Source: Streptomyces clavifer
Lineage (GTDB): Bacteria; Actinomycetota; Actinomycetes; Streptomycetales; Streptomycetaceae
Length of the DNA: 56,456 bases
NCBI GenBank assembly: GCA_014651175.1
Contig: BMWJ01000024.1
Location: 1-56,456, forward strand
Direction: 5' to 3'
Below, piece after piece: positions 1-7,830 of this stretch. Every line of letters starts with the position of its first letter. Positions within the stretch are counted from its first letter, which is position 1. Position numbers and translations under genes: made by a program. The notes below the pieces were generated by a model. It did no database searches. It saw nothing but the letters and a program-made list of their open reading frames with translations, and was not told where the DNA came from.

Positions 1-124
1 CATCAAGACCGTCCCGGAGTCGAAGATCGTGGAGACCCTCATCGAGGAAGCCATGAAGATCGCCGAGCAGATGGAGAAGGACGGCATCGCCTCGGGCGAG
101 CCCCAGGTCTCCATCGCGGGCTGA
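1..124 (+). CDS. ispG: 4-hydroxy-3-methylbut-2-enyl diphosphate synthase IspG (3' end)
   Basis: Only the last 40 codons are in the window; the open frame runs from the left edge (codons from base 2) to a TGA at 122-124. The tail contains [20 protein letters not shown], which I recognise as the C-terminus of the actinobacterial IspG/GcpE family. IspG is the iron-sulfur enzyme that makes HMBPP in the non-mevalonate isoprenoid pathway. The position directly upstream of two GNAT genes and proS fits Streptomyces gene order. The cysteines that bind the cluster lie outside the window and cannot be checked. Confidence 0.8.
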   Translation, partial: IKTVPESKIVETLIEEAMKIAEQMEKDGIASGEPQVSIAG

Positions 125-136
125 CCCCGCCCCCAC

Positions 137-167
137 TGTGCCCCGCAGGGCCGCCCTGCGGGGCACA
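137..167 (+). terminator. Terminator after ispG
   Basis: A perfect 14-bp stem (137-150 with 154-167) closes a 3-nt loop 12 nt after the ispG stop. No T-tract follows, which is usual for Streptomyces terminators. It separates ispG from the GNAT gene at 289. Confidence 0.8.
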
Positions 168-288
168 GCCGTGTCCGCGGCGGGTTCCGCACCCCTACCC
201 GTGCGGACCGGCATCCCGTGCGGGCGGCGTCTCCCGGGCTTGTTGGGTACAGTGCGGAAATCAGCAGACCATATGGTGAGGCCCCCCA

Positions 289-1134
289 GTGTTGACGCAG
301 ACCACCACCCGGGTCCTCGACCCGAGCGAGCTCCCTGCCGCGCTCGCGATCCTCGAGAGCCAGCCCGTGGACAATGCGTTCGTGATGTCCCGCGTCCAGG
401 TCGCGGGCCTCGACCCCTGGCGTCTCGGCGGCGAGATGTGGGGCTGGTACGCCGACGGCAGGCTGCGCTCGCTCTGCTACTCCGGCGCCAATCTCGTACC
501 CATCTGCGCCACCCCCGAGGCCATCAGGGGCTTCGCCGACCGCGCCCGGCGGGCCGGGCGCCGCTGCTCGTCGATCGTCGGCCCCGCGGGCCCCACCGCC
601 CAGCTGTGGCGGCTGCTCGAACCGAGCTGGGGACCCGCCCGCGAGGTCAGGCCCAACCAGCCCCTCATGGTCACCGAGAGCCCTTCCGCCGAGGTCGTGC
701 CCGACCCGCTCGTCCGCCGTATCCGCAAGGACGAGGTGGCGGTGCTCATGCCGGCGTGCGTGGCCATGTTCACCGAGGAGGTCGGCATCTCCCCGCTCGC
801 CGGTGACGGAGGGCTCCTCTACCAGGCCCGGGTCGCCGAGCTGATCGGCACCGGCCGCTCCTTCGCCCGGATCGAGGACGGCAAGGTCGTCTTCAAGGCG
901 GAGATCGGCGCGGCCACCAGCCGGGCCTGCCAGATCCAGGGCGTCTGGGTCGCCCCCGAATTCCGCGGCCGCGGCCATTCCGAGACGGGCATGGCGGCCG
1001 TCCTGCGCTACGCGCTGGCCGATGTGGCACCGATCGTCAGCCTGTACGTCAACGACTACAACACCGCGGCACGCAGGGCCTACAGCCGCGTCGGCTTCCG
1101 CGAGACCGGTACGTTCATGAGCGTGCTGTTCTGA
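289..1134 (+). CDS. DUF4081-GNAT family N-acetyltransferase
   Basis: The 281-residue protein has an N-terminal half resembling the actinobacterial DUF4081 domain (about residues 5-125) and a C-terminal GNAT domain (about 140-281). The acetyl-CoA loop reads VWVAPEFRGRGHSETG, so the usual RxxGxG/A ends in G-H-S. It is followed by the conserved beta5/alpha region with YVNDYNTAARRAYSRVGF. It probably transfers an acetyl group to a small molecule or protein amine; the substrate cannot be read from the sequence. The start is GTG at 289 (the next codon, TTG, is an alternative), preceded by GGTGAGG at about 275-281. It is 29 bp from the next GNAT gene, so the two may be cotranscribed. Confidence 0.85.
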   Translation: MLTQTTTRVLDPSELPAALAILESQPVDNAFVMSRVQVAGLDPWRLGGEMWGWYADGRLRSLCYSGANLVPICATPEAIRGFADRARRAGRRCSSIVGPAGPTAQLWRLLEPSWGPAREVRPNQPLMVTESPSAEVVPDPLVRRIRKDEVAVLMPACVAMFTEEVGISPLAGDGGLLYQARVAELIGTGRSFARIEDGKVVFKAEIGAATSRACQIQGVWVAPEFRGRGHSETGMAAVLRYALADVAPIVSLYVNDYNTAARRAYSRVGFRETGTFMSVLF

Positions 1135-1163
1135 CCGGGCGGCCCGGCCAGTAGGGTTCCGGC

Positions 1164-1739
1164 ATGGCAGCAGCAACCCCCGCTTCCCCCCGGGGCTCCG
1201 GGGCCCCCGACTTCGTGGTCGGACCGCTCGACCTCGTCGCGCACGTCGACGAGGCACTCGCCGTCCAGGCCGTCGCCTTCGGCCTCTCCCAGGACGAGAT
1301 CGACGTGCGCCGCCATATCGTGCTCAGGCACCTCGACCACCCGCAGGCCCGCGCCCTCGGCGCCACCACGCCCGCCGGCCGGCTCGTCGGATTCGTCTAC
1401 GGCCTGCCGAACAACCGTGCGCACTGGTGGTCCACGGTCGTCGAGCCCTATCTGCGCGCGACCGGCTCCGAGCGCTGGCTCGACGACTCGTTCGTGATCA
1501 CCGAGCTCCACGTGCACCCGGACTTCCAGCAGCGGGGCATCGGGCGCAGCCTGATCACCACCATCACGGACGCCGTCGTACAGCCCCGTTCGATCCTCTC
1601 CGCGATCGACACGGAGAGCCCGGCCCGCGGCCTCTACCGCGCCCTCGGCTACCAGGACCTGGCCCGGCAGGTGCTCTTCCCCAGCGCCCCCATGCCCTAC
1701 GCGGTGATGGGCGCGCCCCTCCCGCTGCGCCGCCGCTGA
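1164..1739 (+). CDS. GNAT family N-acetyltransferase
   Basis: The 191-residue protein is a single GNAT domain. The acetyl-CoA pyrophosphate-binding loop is QQRGIG within ELHVHPDFQQRGIGRSL at about residues 113-129, followed by the alpha/beta segment ARGLYRALGYQDLAR. The substrate is unknown. The ATG at 1164 follows TAGGG closely. The same bases form a good -10 hexamer (TAGGGT, 1151-1156), so the gene could have its own promoter with an almost leaderless transcript, or use a weak ribosome-binding site on a transcript from the upstream GNAT gene. It is followed by proS after 73 bp. Confidence 0.85.
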   Translation: MAAATPASPRGSGAPDFVVGPLDLVAHVDEALAVQAVAFGLSQDEIDVRRHIVLRHLDHPQARALGATTPAGRLVGFVYGLPNNRAHWWSTVVEPYLRATGSERWLDDSFVITELHVHPDFQQRGIGRSLITTITDAVVQPRSILSAIDTESPARGLYRALGYQDLARQVLFPSAPMPYAVMGAPLPLRRR

Positions 1740-1812
1740 ACGAATCGATTTCCGCCCGCGCGGGGCGCCCGGCTAACCTCGGGCCCACCACCCTTCCGAG
1801 CAGGAGTTCATC

Positions 1813-3513
1813 ATGGCCCAGGTCCAGCGCATGTCCCGATTGCTGATCAAGACACTGCGCGACGACCCGGCGGACGCCGAGACGCTCAACCACAAGCTCC
1901 TCGTCCGGGCCGGATACGTACGTCGCACCGCAGCCGGCATCTGGACGTGGCTCCCGCTCGGCAAGAAGGTCCTGGAGAACATCACCCGCGTCGTCCGCGA
2001 GGAGATGGACGCCATCGGCGGCCAGGAGGTCCTGCTGCCCGCGCTGCTCCCCAAGGAGCCGTACGAGGCGAGCGGCCGGTACGACGAGTACGGCGACCTG
2101 CTGTTCCGGCTCAAGGACCGCAAGGGTTCCGAATACCTCCTCGGCCCGACCCACGAGGAGATCTTCACCCAGGTCGTCAAGGACATGTGCTCGTCCTACA
2201 AGGACCTGCCCGTGATCCTCTACCAGATCCAGACCAAGTACCGCGACGAGGCCCGCCCCCGCGCCGGTGTGCTGCGCGGCCGCGAGTTCCAGATGAAGGA
2301 CTCGTACTCCTTCGACACCACCGACGAGGGCCTCGTCGAGGCGTACCAGGCGCACCGCGCCGCCTACATCCGGATCTTCGACCGCCTCGGGCTCGACCAC
2401 CGCATCGTCTCGGCCGTCTCCGGCGCCATGGGCGGCTCGGCATCCGAGGAGTTCCTGGCGCCCGCCCCGGCCGGCGAGGACACCTTCGTCGACTGCCCGG
2501 ACTGCGACTACGCCGCCAACACGGAGGCCGTGACCTACAAGGCCGCCCCCGCCGACGGTTCCGCGACCGCACCCGTCGAGGAGCTGGACACCCCCGACAC
2601 CCCGACCATCGAGACCCTCGCCGCCCACCTCGGCGTCCCGGCCTCCGCCACCCTGAAGAACCTCCTGGTCAAGGTCGACGGCGAGATCGTGGCCGTGGGC
2701 GTGCCCGGCGACCGCGAGGTCGACCTCGGCAAGCTCGGCGAACACCTCGCCCCCGCCGTCGTCGAGCTCGTCACCGCCGAGGACTTCGTGGGCCGCCCCG
2801 ACCTGGTGCGCGGTTACGTCGGCCCGCAGGGCCTCGAGAAGGTCCGCTACATCGCCGACCCGCGCGTCGCCCCCGGCACCGCCTGGATCACGGGTGCCAA
2901 CAAGGAGGGCAAGCACGCGAAGAACGTCGTCGCGGGGCGCGACTTCGAGGTCGACGACCACCTCGACGTCGTCGTCGTCCAGCCGGGCGACCCCTGCCCC
3001 AACTGCGGCGCCGGCCTGCGGGTGGACCGGGCCATCGAGATCGGCCACATCTTCCAGCTCGGCCGCAAGTACGCCGACATCTTCTCCCTCGACGTCCTCG
3101 GTCAGCAGGGCAAGCCCGTCCGCGTCACGATGGGCTCGTACGGCATCGGCGTCTCCCGCGCGGTGGCCGCCCTCGCCGAGCAGACGGCCGACGACAAGGG
3201 CCTGTGCTGGCCCCGTGAGATCGCGCCGGCCGACGTGCACGTCGTCGCCGCGGGCAAGGCGCTCCAGACCGAGCTCGCCCTCGACGTCTCCGAGAAGCTC
3301 GGCGCCGCGGGTGTCCGCGTCCTGGTCGACGACCGCCCGGGCATCTCGCCCGGCGTGAAGTTCACCGACTCCGAGCTCATCGGCGTCCCGCAGATCCTCG
3401 TCGCGGGCCGGCGTTCGGCCGAGGGCGTCCTGGAGCTCAAGGACCGCCGTACGGGCGAGCGCGAGGAGCTCACCGTCGACGAGGCGATCGCCCGCCTGAC
3501 CGCACGGAGCTGA
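1813..3513 (+). CDS. proS: Prolyl-tRNA synthetase (bacterial type)
   Basis: ProS charges tRNA-Pro with proline in the cytoplasm. The 566-residue length is that of the bacterial type with an editing insertion. Visible class II features are GPTHEE (residues 111-116), motif 2 with [17 protein letters not shown] (147-163), and motif 3 GSYGIGVSR near residue 440. The editing (INS) domain lies between, about 220-390, with the family lysine in [13 protein letters not shown]. The C-terminal anticodon-binding domain runs from about 470. The ATG at 1813 has AGGAG at 1802-1806. A TAACCT at about 1774-1779 is a possible -10. The gene ends before a 48-bp palindromic terminator shared with the convergent gene. 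Confidence 0.97.
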   Translation: MAQVQRMSRLLIKTLRDDPADAETLNHKLLVRAGYVRRTAAGIWTWLPLGKKVLENITRVVREEMDAIGGQEVLLPALLPKEPYEASGRYDEYGDLLFRLKDRKGSEYLLGPTHEEIFTQVVKDMCSSYKDLPVILYQIQTKYRDEARPRAGVLRGREFQMKDSYSFDTTDEGLVEAYQAHRAAYIRIFDRLGLDHRIVSAVSGAMGGSASEEFLAPAPAGEDTFVDCPDCDYAANTEAVTYKAAPADGSATAPVEELDTPDTPTIETLAAHLGVPASATLKNLLVKVDGEIVAVGVPGDREVDLGKLGEHLAPAVVELVTAEDFVGRPDLVRGYVGPQGLEKVRYIADPRVAPGTAWITGANKEGKHAKNVVAGRDFEVDDHLDVVVVQPGDPCPNCGAGLRVDRAIEIGHIFQLGRKYADIFSLDVLGQQGKPVRVTMGSYGIGVSRAVAALAEQTADDKGLCWPREIAPADVHVVAAGKALQTELALDVSEKLGAAGVRVLVDDRPGISPGVKFTDSELIGVPQILVAGRRSAEGVLELKDRRTGEREELTVDEAIARLTARS

Positions 3514-3524
3514 TCCGCACACAG

Positions 3525-3572
3525 CGGAACGCGCAGGGCCCCCACGAGCTCGTGGGGGCCCTGCGCGTTCCG
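3525..3572. terminator. Bidirectional terminator between proS and the kinase-like gene
   Basis: Bases 3525-3572 form a perfect 48-bp palindrome (24 bp each side, centre GAGCTC, no free loop). It fills the 61-bp gap between the proS stop (3511-3513) and the leftward stop at 3575-3577, so it can terminate both convergent transcripts. Confidence 0.9.
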
Positions 3573-3574
3573 TG

Positions 3575-4486
3575 CTACAGCCAGCCGGCGAACTCCAGCG
3601 CCATCTCCCCGTCCTGCCGGCGCCCCACCGACAGAGCGCGGGAGCCGGACTCCACGGCCCGGAAGAGCGTCCAGCCGCGCAGCCGGGCCTGGTCCACCTC
3701 CAGCGAGTCCGCCAGCTTCCTGACCCGGCGCCGTGCCGTCGCCGCGCCGCCCGGCGAGGCGATCAGGTCCTCCACCCGGTCACGCACCAGACGGGCCAGA
3801 TCGTAGGCACGCTCGCCGACGAGCGGCTCGGGGCCGACCGCCAGCCACGGTGCCCGGTCGCCGGACAGCACCTTGCTCTGCCGGAAGTTGCCGTGCAGCA
3901 GCAGGAGTTCGGGGGAGTGCGCGACCAGTTCGTCACGGGCCTCGAGCGCCGAGGCGACCAGTGGTCCGAGCGTCGGGTCCGACTCCGCGGAGGCCCGCAT
4001 CGGCCCCGTCCGCCGGGCGGTGCGCTCGGCGACTGTCTCGAAGGGATGACCGGCCGGCGGCTCGACCCACAGCCGCCGCACCGTGCCCGCGGCCTCCAGC
4101 AGGGCCTTGGCCTCGGGGAGGGAGCGCAGGGACACCTCGTGGTGCAGCCGCTCCAGCAGCAGGCCGGCGTCGGGGGCCGCGGGGGCCAGCAGCTCCACCG
4201 CACCCCAGCCGTTCCAGTGGGCGAGCGCCGCCCGCTCCTGGGCGGGCGCGGCACCGGGCGGGGCGATCTTCAGGACGGCCGCCGAGCCGTCCGCCCGCGT
4301 CACCAGCAGGACGAGGCTGCTGCGCCCGCCGGGGGCGACCACCCGGTCGAGGGTGACCTCGTTGCCCTCGGCGGACAGCGCCTCGGCGGTGAGCGCGGGG
4401 AGCCGCTCGAGCCAGTCGGCGGCGTCGGCGTCCCCGCACGTCTCGCCGAGCGCTCGCACCAGATGCTGCGGCGGTTCGAAACCCAT
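3575..4486 (-). CDS. Aminoglycoside/hydroxyurea phosphotransferase-like protein, probably a pseudokinase
   Basis: The protein (303 residues from ATG 4486; 311 from ATG 4510) follows the APH(6)/hydroxyurea kinase family pattern. Present are an ATP-lysine segment AAVLKIAPPG and a hinge-like LLLERL. The catalytic loop reads LLLLHGNFRQSKVL where the family has HGDxxxxNVL. The metal-binding segment reads WLAVGPEPLVGERAYDLA where the family has (I)DPKPLVGE. The catalytic Asp is therefore Asn, the loop Asn is Lys, and the metal-binding Asp is Gly. I infer a non-phosphorylating, perhaps nucleotide-sensing, protein. I prefer ATG 4486 because AAGG lies 5 nt upstream; ATG 4510 is 5 nt after the preceding stop. 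It is the last gene of a leftward operon. Confidence 0.75.
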   Translation of the reverse strand: MGFEPPQHLVRALGETCGDADAADWLERLPALTAEALSAEGNEVTLDRVVAPGGRSSLVLLVTRADGSAAVLKIAPPGAAPAQERAALAHWNGWGAVELLAPAAPDAGLLLERLHHEVSLRSLPEAKALLEAAGTVRRLWVEPPAGHPFETVAERTARRTGPMRASAESDPTLGPLVASALEARDELVAHSPELLLLHGNFRQSKVLSGDRAPWLAVGPEPLVGERAYDLARLVRDRVEDLIASPGGAATARRRVRKLADSLEVDQARLRGWTLFRAVESGSRALSVGRRQDGEMALEFAGWL

Positions 4487-4515
4487 ACGTGCCTTGTTCC
4501 CTTTCAGCATGTGCT

Positions 4516-5016
4516 TCAGCGCGTGACGCCCTCGGCGCCTGCCTCCGCCGTTCCGTCCGACGGATCGGCCGCGGCCTTCTCGGCGAGCCCCGGAAAGGCT
4601 ACGCCGGTGCCGCGCCAGCGCACCGCACGCACGGCGGCCTCCCGGAGCGCGCCCGCGGCCTCCTGCCGCAGCGCCCCCCCGGCGGCCCGTACGAGATCGG
4701 AGTAGACGCCCGCGACCCGGTCCTCCAGCACGGCGGCGAGCCGCAGCGCGGCCGAGGGGTCCGGCACCGCGAACGGCAGAGCGTACGCGGCGTCCGCCGC
4801 GACCGGCGTACCGCCGAGGTCGCGCACGGTCCGCACCAGCGCGTCACGCCGGGCCCGGTGCGCGTCGTGGGCCGCCTTCGCATCGGTGCGCCGTCCGCCC
4901 TCCAGCCGTCCGCCCAGCACCCCGTAGCCGTAGACCGCGGCGTGCTCGGCGGCCAGCGCCGCCTGCGCCGCGGGCAGGGGGCCCGACTCCTCGTCCTGCC
5001 CGGTGCCGTCCGTCAT
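4516..5016 (-). CDS. Ferritin-like DUF4439 domain protein
   Basis: The 166-residue protein has the DUF4439 ferritin-like signature AALAAEHAAVYGYGVLGGRL near residues 20-40. A second helix pair follows, with AHDAHRARRDALVR and then LRLAAVLEDRVAGVYSDLVR; this is a four-helix-bundle pattern with Glu/His at helix positions that could bind metal. It has no signal peptide. The biochemical function of the family is not known to me. Its ATG (5014-5016) overlaps the TGA of the upstream lipoprotein gene (ATGA), showing tight translational coupling, and the kinase-like gene follows 5-29 nt after its stop. Confidence 0.75.
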   Translation of the reverse strand: MTDGTGQDEESGPLPAAQAALAAEHAAVYGYGVLGGRLEGGRRTDAKAAHDAHRARRDALVRTVRDLGGTPVAADAAYALPFAVPDPSAALRLAAVLEDRVAGVYSDLVRAAGGALRQEAAGALREAAVRAVRWRGTGVAFPGLAEKAAADPSDGTAEAGAEGVTR

Positions 5017-5546
5017 GACGAGGTCTCCTTGGCCAGCTCGGTGAGCAGGTAGGCATGGGCCGCACCGGCGGCCGCCACCGAGGCGAGCAGCCGGGCCAGC
5101 TCGGGTCCGGTCCTCAGCAGGGTGCCGGCGCGTTCGTCGGCGACCCGGCGCTCCTCCGCCGCCAGTTCCCGCAGGGCCGCCCCCGGGTCCGTGGGGGGTG
5201 CCGGGAGTGCGGCCGCCTTCGGGTCCTCGGCGGCCGGCTTCTCCGCCGCTCCTCCGGAGAACACCGTGGCGTGCTCCCGCACGGCGGCCCGCAGCGGTGC
5301 GAGGCCGGCCACCGTCGCCGGGTGGGCGGCCGCCACCTGTTCGTACCGGGTGAGCAGCGTGGTGCTGGCGCGTGCCGCGGCCGTCCGCAGGGCTGTCTCC
5401 GCACGCAGTGAGGCGGCCCGCGCGTCAGCGGTGGCGGACGCGCGGCGTGCGCCGTCCCCGCCGCCGCACCCTGTCAGCACCGCGGCCAGGGCGACCGCTC
5501 CCGTACCGGCGAGCGCGTTCCTGCGCGTCGTCCCCGTGCGCCGCAC
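5013..5546 (-). CDS. Lipoprotein with helical, ferritin-like C-terminal region
   Basis: The 177-residue protein starts with a charged segment with twin arginines (TTRRNAL), a hydrophobic stretch, and a lipobox VLTGC with Cys at residue 27, so it should be an exported lipid-anchored protein, possibly by the Tat route. The rest is Ala-rich and helical. The C-terminal SVAAAGAAHAYLLTEL resembles the last helix of DUF4439-type ferritin-like proteins. The start is GTG at 5546 with AAGGAGA just upstream. It overlaps the DUF4439 gene by ATGA. A short inverted repeat GACAGA-T-TCTGTC (5570-5582) lies 24 nt before the start and could be an operator. Its partner genes suggest a cell-surface role, but no function is established. 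Confidence 0.7.
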   Translation of the reverse strand: MRRTGTTRRNALAGTGAVALAAVLTGCGGGDGARRASATADARAASLRAETALRTAAARASTTLLTRYEQVAAAHPATVAGLAPLRAAVREHATVFSGGAAEKPAAEDPKAAALPAPPTDPGAALRELAAEERRVADERAGTLLRTGPELARLLASVAAAGAAHAYLLTELAKETSS

Positions 5547-5714
5547 TTGTCTCCTTCGACCTGGTTTCTGACAGATTCTGTCCCGAAGTGATCACCGCTG
5601 AGCGTACCCGCGGCCCGGCGGGAGGCGGACGGCAACACCCCTGCGGACCGGATACCCTTTGACCTGACACGCGACGATCCCCACAACAGCACACGCGGCC
5701 GAGGAGTCACCCGG

Positions 5715-6212
5715 ATGAGCACCACCCAGAGCGAGAGGCTGCGCGGGCTGCTCGAACCGCTCGTCAGCGCCAGAGACCTGGATCTCGAGGAGATCGAGGT
5801 GTCCCGGGCGGGCCGCCGGGGGGTGCTGCGGGTCATCGTGGACTCCGAGGACGGCGTGGAGCTCGACACCTGCGCCGAGCTGAGCCGCACGATCTCCGCG
5901 GCGCTCGACGAGACCGACGCGATGGGCGACGGCGAGTACGTCCTCGAAGTGAGCTCTCCGGGCGCGGACCGCCCGTTGACCGAGCACCGCCACTACGTAC
6001 GCGCCCTCGGCCGGCTGGCGAAGCTGACCCTGACCGACGGCGACGAGCTGGTCGCCCGCATCATCGCCGTCGACGACGAGGGGCTCGACCTCGAAGTGCC
6101 GGGCGTCAAGGGCCGCAAGCCCACGGCGCGGCGCGCCGCTTTCGCCGACATCGCCAGGGCGCGCGTGGAGATCGAATTCAACCGCAAGGACAAGAAGGAA
6201 GAGGAGGCGTAG
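5715..6212 (+). CDS. rimP: Ribosome maturation factor RimP
   Basis: RimP assists 30S subunit assembly. The 165-residue protein shows the family N-terminal domain with [19 protein letters not shown] and the signature [12 protein letters not shown] (about residues 77-88), then the C-terminal SH3-like barrel (about 90-160). It has a charged Lys/Glu tail. The ATG at 5715 is preceded by GAGGAG. nusA begins 2 nt after its stop, so the two are cotranscribed in the usual rimP-nusA-ylxR-infB order. The promoter should lie in 5583-5700; I see no convincing -35/-10 pair there. Confidence 0.95.
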   Translation: MSTTQSERLRGLLEPLVSARDLDLEEIEVSRAGRRGVLRVIVDSEDGVELDTCAELSRTISAALDETDAMGDGEYVLEVSSPGADRPLTEHRHYVRALGRLAKLTLTDGDELVARIIAVDDEGLDLEVPGVKGRKPTARRAAFADIARARVEIEFNRKDKKEEEA

Positions 6213-6214
6213 CC

Positions 6215-7255
6215 GTGGACATCGATGTGAAGCTTTTGAAGGGCTTGGCGCAGGACAAGGAGATCCCCTTCGACGTGCTCGTCGGGGCGATCGAGTCGGC
6301 CCTCCTCATCGCGTACCACCGCACCGACGGCAGCCACCGCCGGGCGCGCGTGGAGCTGGACGCCAACGGCCACGTCACGGTGTGGGCGAAGGAGGACCCG
6401 GCCGACCTCGAGGAGGGCCAGGAGCCCAAGGAGTTCGACGACACCCCGTCCGGCTTCGGCCGTATCGCCGCGACCACCGCCAAGCAGGTCATCCTGCAGC
6501 GGCTGCGCGACGCCGAGGACGACAGGACGTTCGGCGAGTACGCCGGCCACGAGGGCGACGTCGTCACGGGCCTGGTCCAGCAGGGCAAGGACCCGAAGAA
6601 CGTCCTCGTCGACATCGGCAAGCTGGAAGCGATCCTGCCCGTGCAGGAGCAGGTGCCGGGCGAGGAGTACACCCACGGCCTGCGGCTCCGCACGTACGTC
6701 GTCCGGGTGGCCAAGGGTGTGCGCGGCCCGTCCGTGACGCTCTCGCGGACCCACCCGAACCTCGTGAAGAAGCTCTTCGCCCTGGAGGTCCCGGAGATCG
6801 CGGACGGCTCGGTCGTCATCGAGGCCATCGCCCGCGAGGCCGGCCACCGCACCAAGATCGCCGTACGCTCCACCCGGGCCGGTCTGAACCCCAAGGGCGC
6901 CTGCATCGGCCCGATGGGCAGCCGTGTGCGCAACGTCATGGCCGAGCTGCACGGCGAGAAGATCGACATCGTCGACTGGTCGGACGACCCGGCCGAGATG
7001 GTCGCCAACGCCCTGTCGCCCGCGCGGGTGAGCGAGGTCGAGGTCGTGGACCTCGGCACCCGGTCCGCACGGGTGACCGTGCCCGACTACCAGCTGTCGC
7101 TGGCGATCGGCAAGGAGGGCCAGAACGCCCGCCTCGCCGCCCGGCTGACCGGCTGGCGCATCGACATCAGGCCGGACACCGAGACCGGTGCCGAGCGTGA
7201 CATCGCCGACCGTGAGCGGGCCGAGCGCGCCCGGGAGCGGTCCCAGCGCGGCTGA
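6215..7255 (+). CDS. nusA: Transcription termination/antitermination factor NusA
   Basis: NusA binds RNA polymerase and modulates pausing, termination and rRNA antitermination. The 346-residue protein has the N-terminal RNAP-binding domain (about 1-105), an S1 domain (about 110-180, [26 protein letters not shown]), KH1 (about 195-270, with [14 protein letters not shown]) and KH2 (about 275-335, with [19 protein letters not shown]). It lacks the C-terminal acidic repeats of the E. coli protein, as expected in actinobacteria. The start is GTG 6215 with GAGGAGG at 6201-6207. A hairpin at 7266-7296 follows. Confidence 0.96.
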   Translation: MDIDVKLLKGLAQDKEIPFDVLVGAIESALLIAYHRTDGSHRRARVELDANGHVTVWAKEDPADLEEGQEPKEFDDTPSGFGRIAATTAKQVILQRLRDAEDDRTFGEYAGHEGDVVTGLVQQGKDPKNVLVDIGKLEAILPVQEQVPGEEYTHGLRLRTYVVRVAKGVRGPSVTLSRTHPNLVKKLFALEVPEIADGSVVIEAIAREAGHRTKIAVRSTRAGLNPKGACIGPMGSRVRNVMAELHGEKIDIVDWSDDPAEMVANALSPARVSEVEVVDLGTRSARVTVPDYQLSLAIGKEGQNARLAARLTGWRIDIRPDTETGAERDIADRERAERARERSQRG

Positions 7256-7265
7256 ATCCGTACGT

Positions 7266-7296
7266 CCGGGGGAGCCCGCTCCGGCGGCTCCCCCGG
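7266..7296 (+). terminator. Hairpin between nusA and ylxR
   Basis: A perfect 11-bp stem (7266-7276 with 7286-7296) closes a 9-nt loop starting 11 nt after the nusA stop. No T-tract follows. It may be a terminator or a partial attenuator, because ylxR has a good -10 element of its own 96 nt downstream. Confidence 0.6.
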
Positions 7297-7391
7297 GTCT
7301 CCGAAGGAATAGATCGAGGCGCCACACCGCTGAGATCACGACAACATCCGTTCGATTCTTGCCCCCAACGGGTGAGGTCGGTACGGGGAGG

Positions 7392-7397
7392 TAGACT
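7392..7397 (+). promoter_or_regulatory. Probable -10 element for a leaderless ylxR transcript
   Basis: TAGACT ends 5 nt before the GTG start codon of ylxR, the spacing expected if transcription starts at the start codon itself. No clear -35 lies 16-19 nt upstream. GGGGAGG at 7385-7391 is a possible ribosome-binding site for transcripts reading through from nusA. Confidence 0.5.
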
Positions 7398-7402
7398 CAG
7401 AC

Positions 7403-7690
7403 GTGTCTGGCCGGACGCACGCCCGCGCTTGCCCCGAACGAACCTGTGTGGGATGCCGGGAGCGGGCGGCCAAGAGCGAGCTGCTGCGCATCGTGGTGGA
7501 CGAGGGTGAAGTCGTCCCTGATCCACGCGGTACGCTGCCCGGCCGGGGTGCGTACGTGCACCCGGTCTCCGCCTGTCTCGACCTGGCGGTCCGCCGCCGG
7601 GCATTCCCCCGGGCCTTCAAGGCCAAGGGGCCGTTCGATCCCGCGGCACTGCAGCGGTTCGTCGAGCGGGTGACACCGCAAGAAAAGTGA
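7403..7690 (+). CDS. ylxR: YlxR family RNA-binding protein (DUF448)
   Basis: The 95-residue protein is a typical YlxR: ERTCVGCRERAAKSELLRIV near the N-terminus, PDPRGTLPGRGAYVH in the middle (the conserved GRGAY motif), and CLDLAVRRRAFPRAFK. The family sits between nusA and infB in most Gram-positives and is thought to bind RNA. The GTG start at 7403 is 5 nt after a TAGACT hexamer, so it may be read from a leaderless mRNA. A short 7-bp hairpin (7694-7709) lies just after the stop. Confidence 0.93.
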   Translation: MSGRTHARACPERTCVGCRERAAKSELLRIVVDEGEVVPDPRGTLPGRGAYVHPVSACLDLAVRRRAFPRAFKAKGPFDPAALQRFVERVTPQEK

Positions 7691-7693
7691 ACG

Positions 7694-7830
7694 GCACGGG
7701 TCCCCGTGCGGTCAGGTACCTCGCGAGTTGGAAGTAGGTCGAGATTGCGATGAGCACTCGATGAGTACGCGATGAGTACGCCCATGAAGTAGCGACGGTC
7801 CGGCGGTAACCCGGACCTAAAAGGAGCGAA
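7694..7830 (+). promoter_or_regulatory. infB leader with tandem minicistrons and an SD-proximal hairpin
   Basis: This 137-nt leader has three parts. A 7-bp hairpin occupies 7694-7709. Three ATG-started minicistrons follow on an 11-nt repeat: 7750-7764 and 7761-7775 each read M-S-T-R-stop, and 7772-7792 reads M-S-T-P-M-K-stop. Each stop overlaps the next start as ATGA, and each unit is in a different frame. A perfect 7-bp hairpin (7797-7803 with 7811-7817) ends directly before the AAAAGGAG ribosome-binding site of infB. ACT, CGA and AGT are rare codons in this genome. I infer a translational control element; it has not been shown. Confidence 0.5.

Noticed and set aside
1564-3522. Leftward 652-codon open frame opposite proS
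   Set aside because: Antisense artefact of high-GC codon usage over a clearly functional proS; composition is Asp/Leu/Gly-rich without motifs.
5570-5582. GACAGA-T-TCTGTC as a defined operator
   Set aside because: It is a neat short inverted repeat 24 nt before the lipoprotein start, but a single 13-bp occurrence without a known regulator is not enough for a call.
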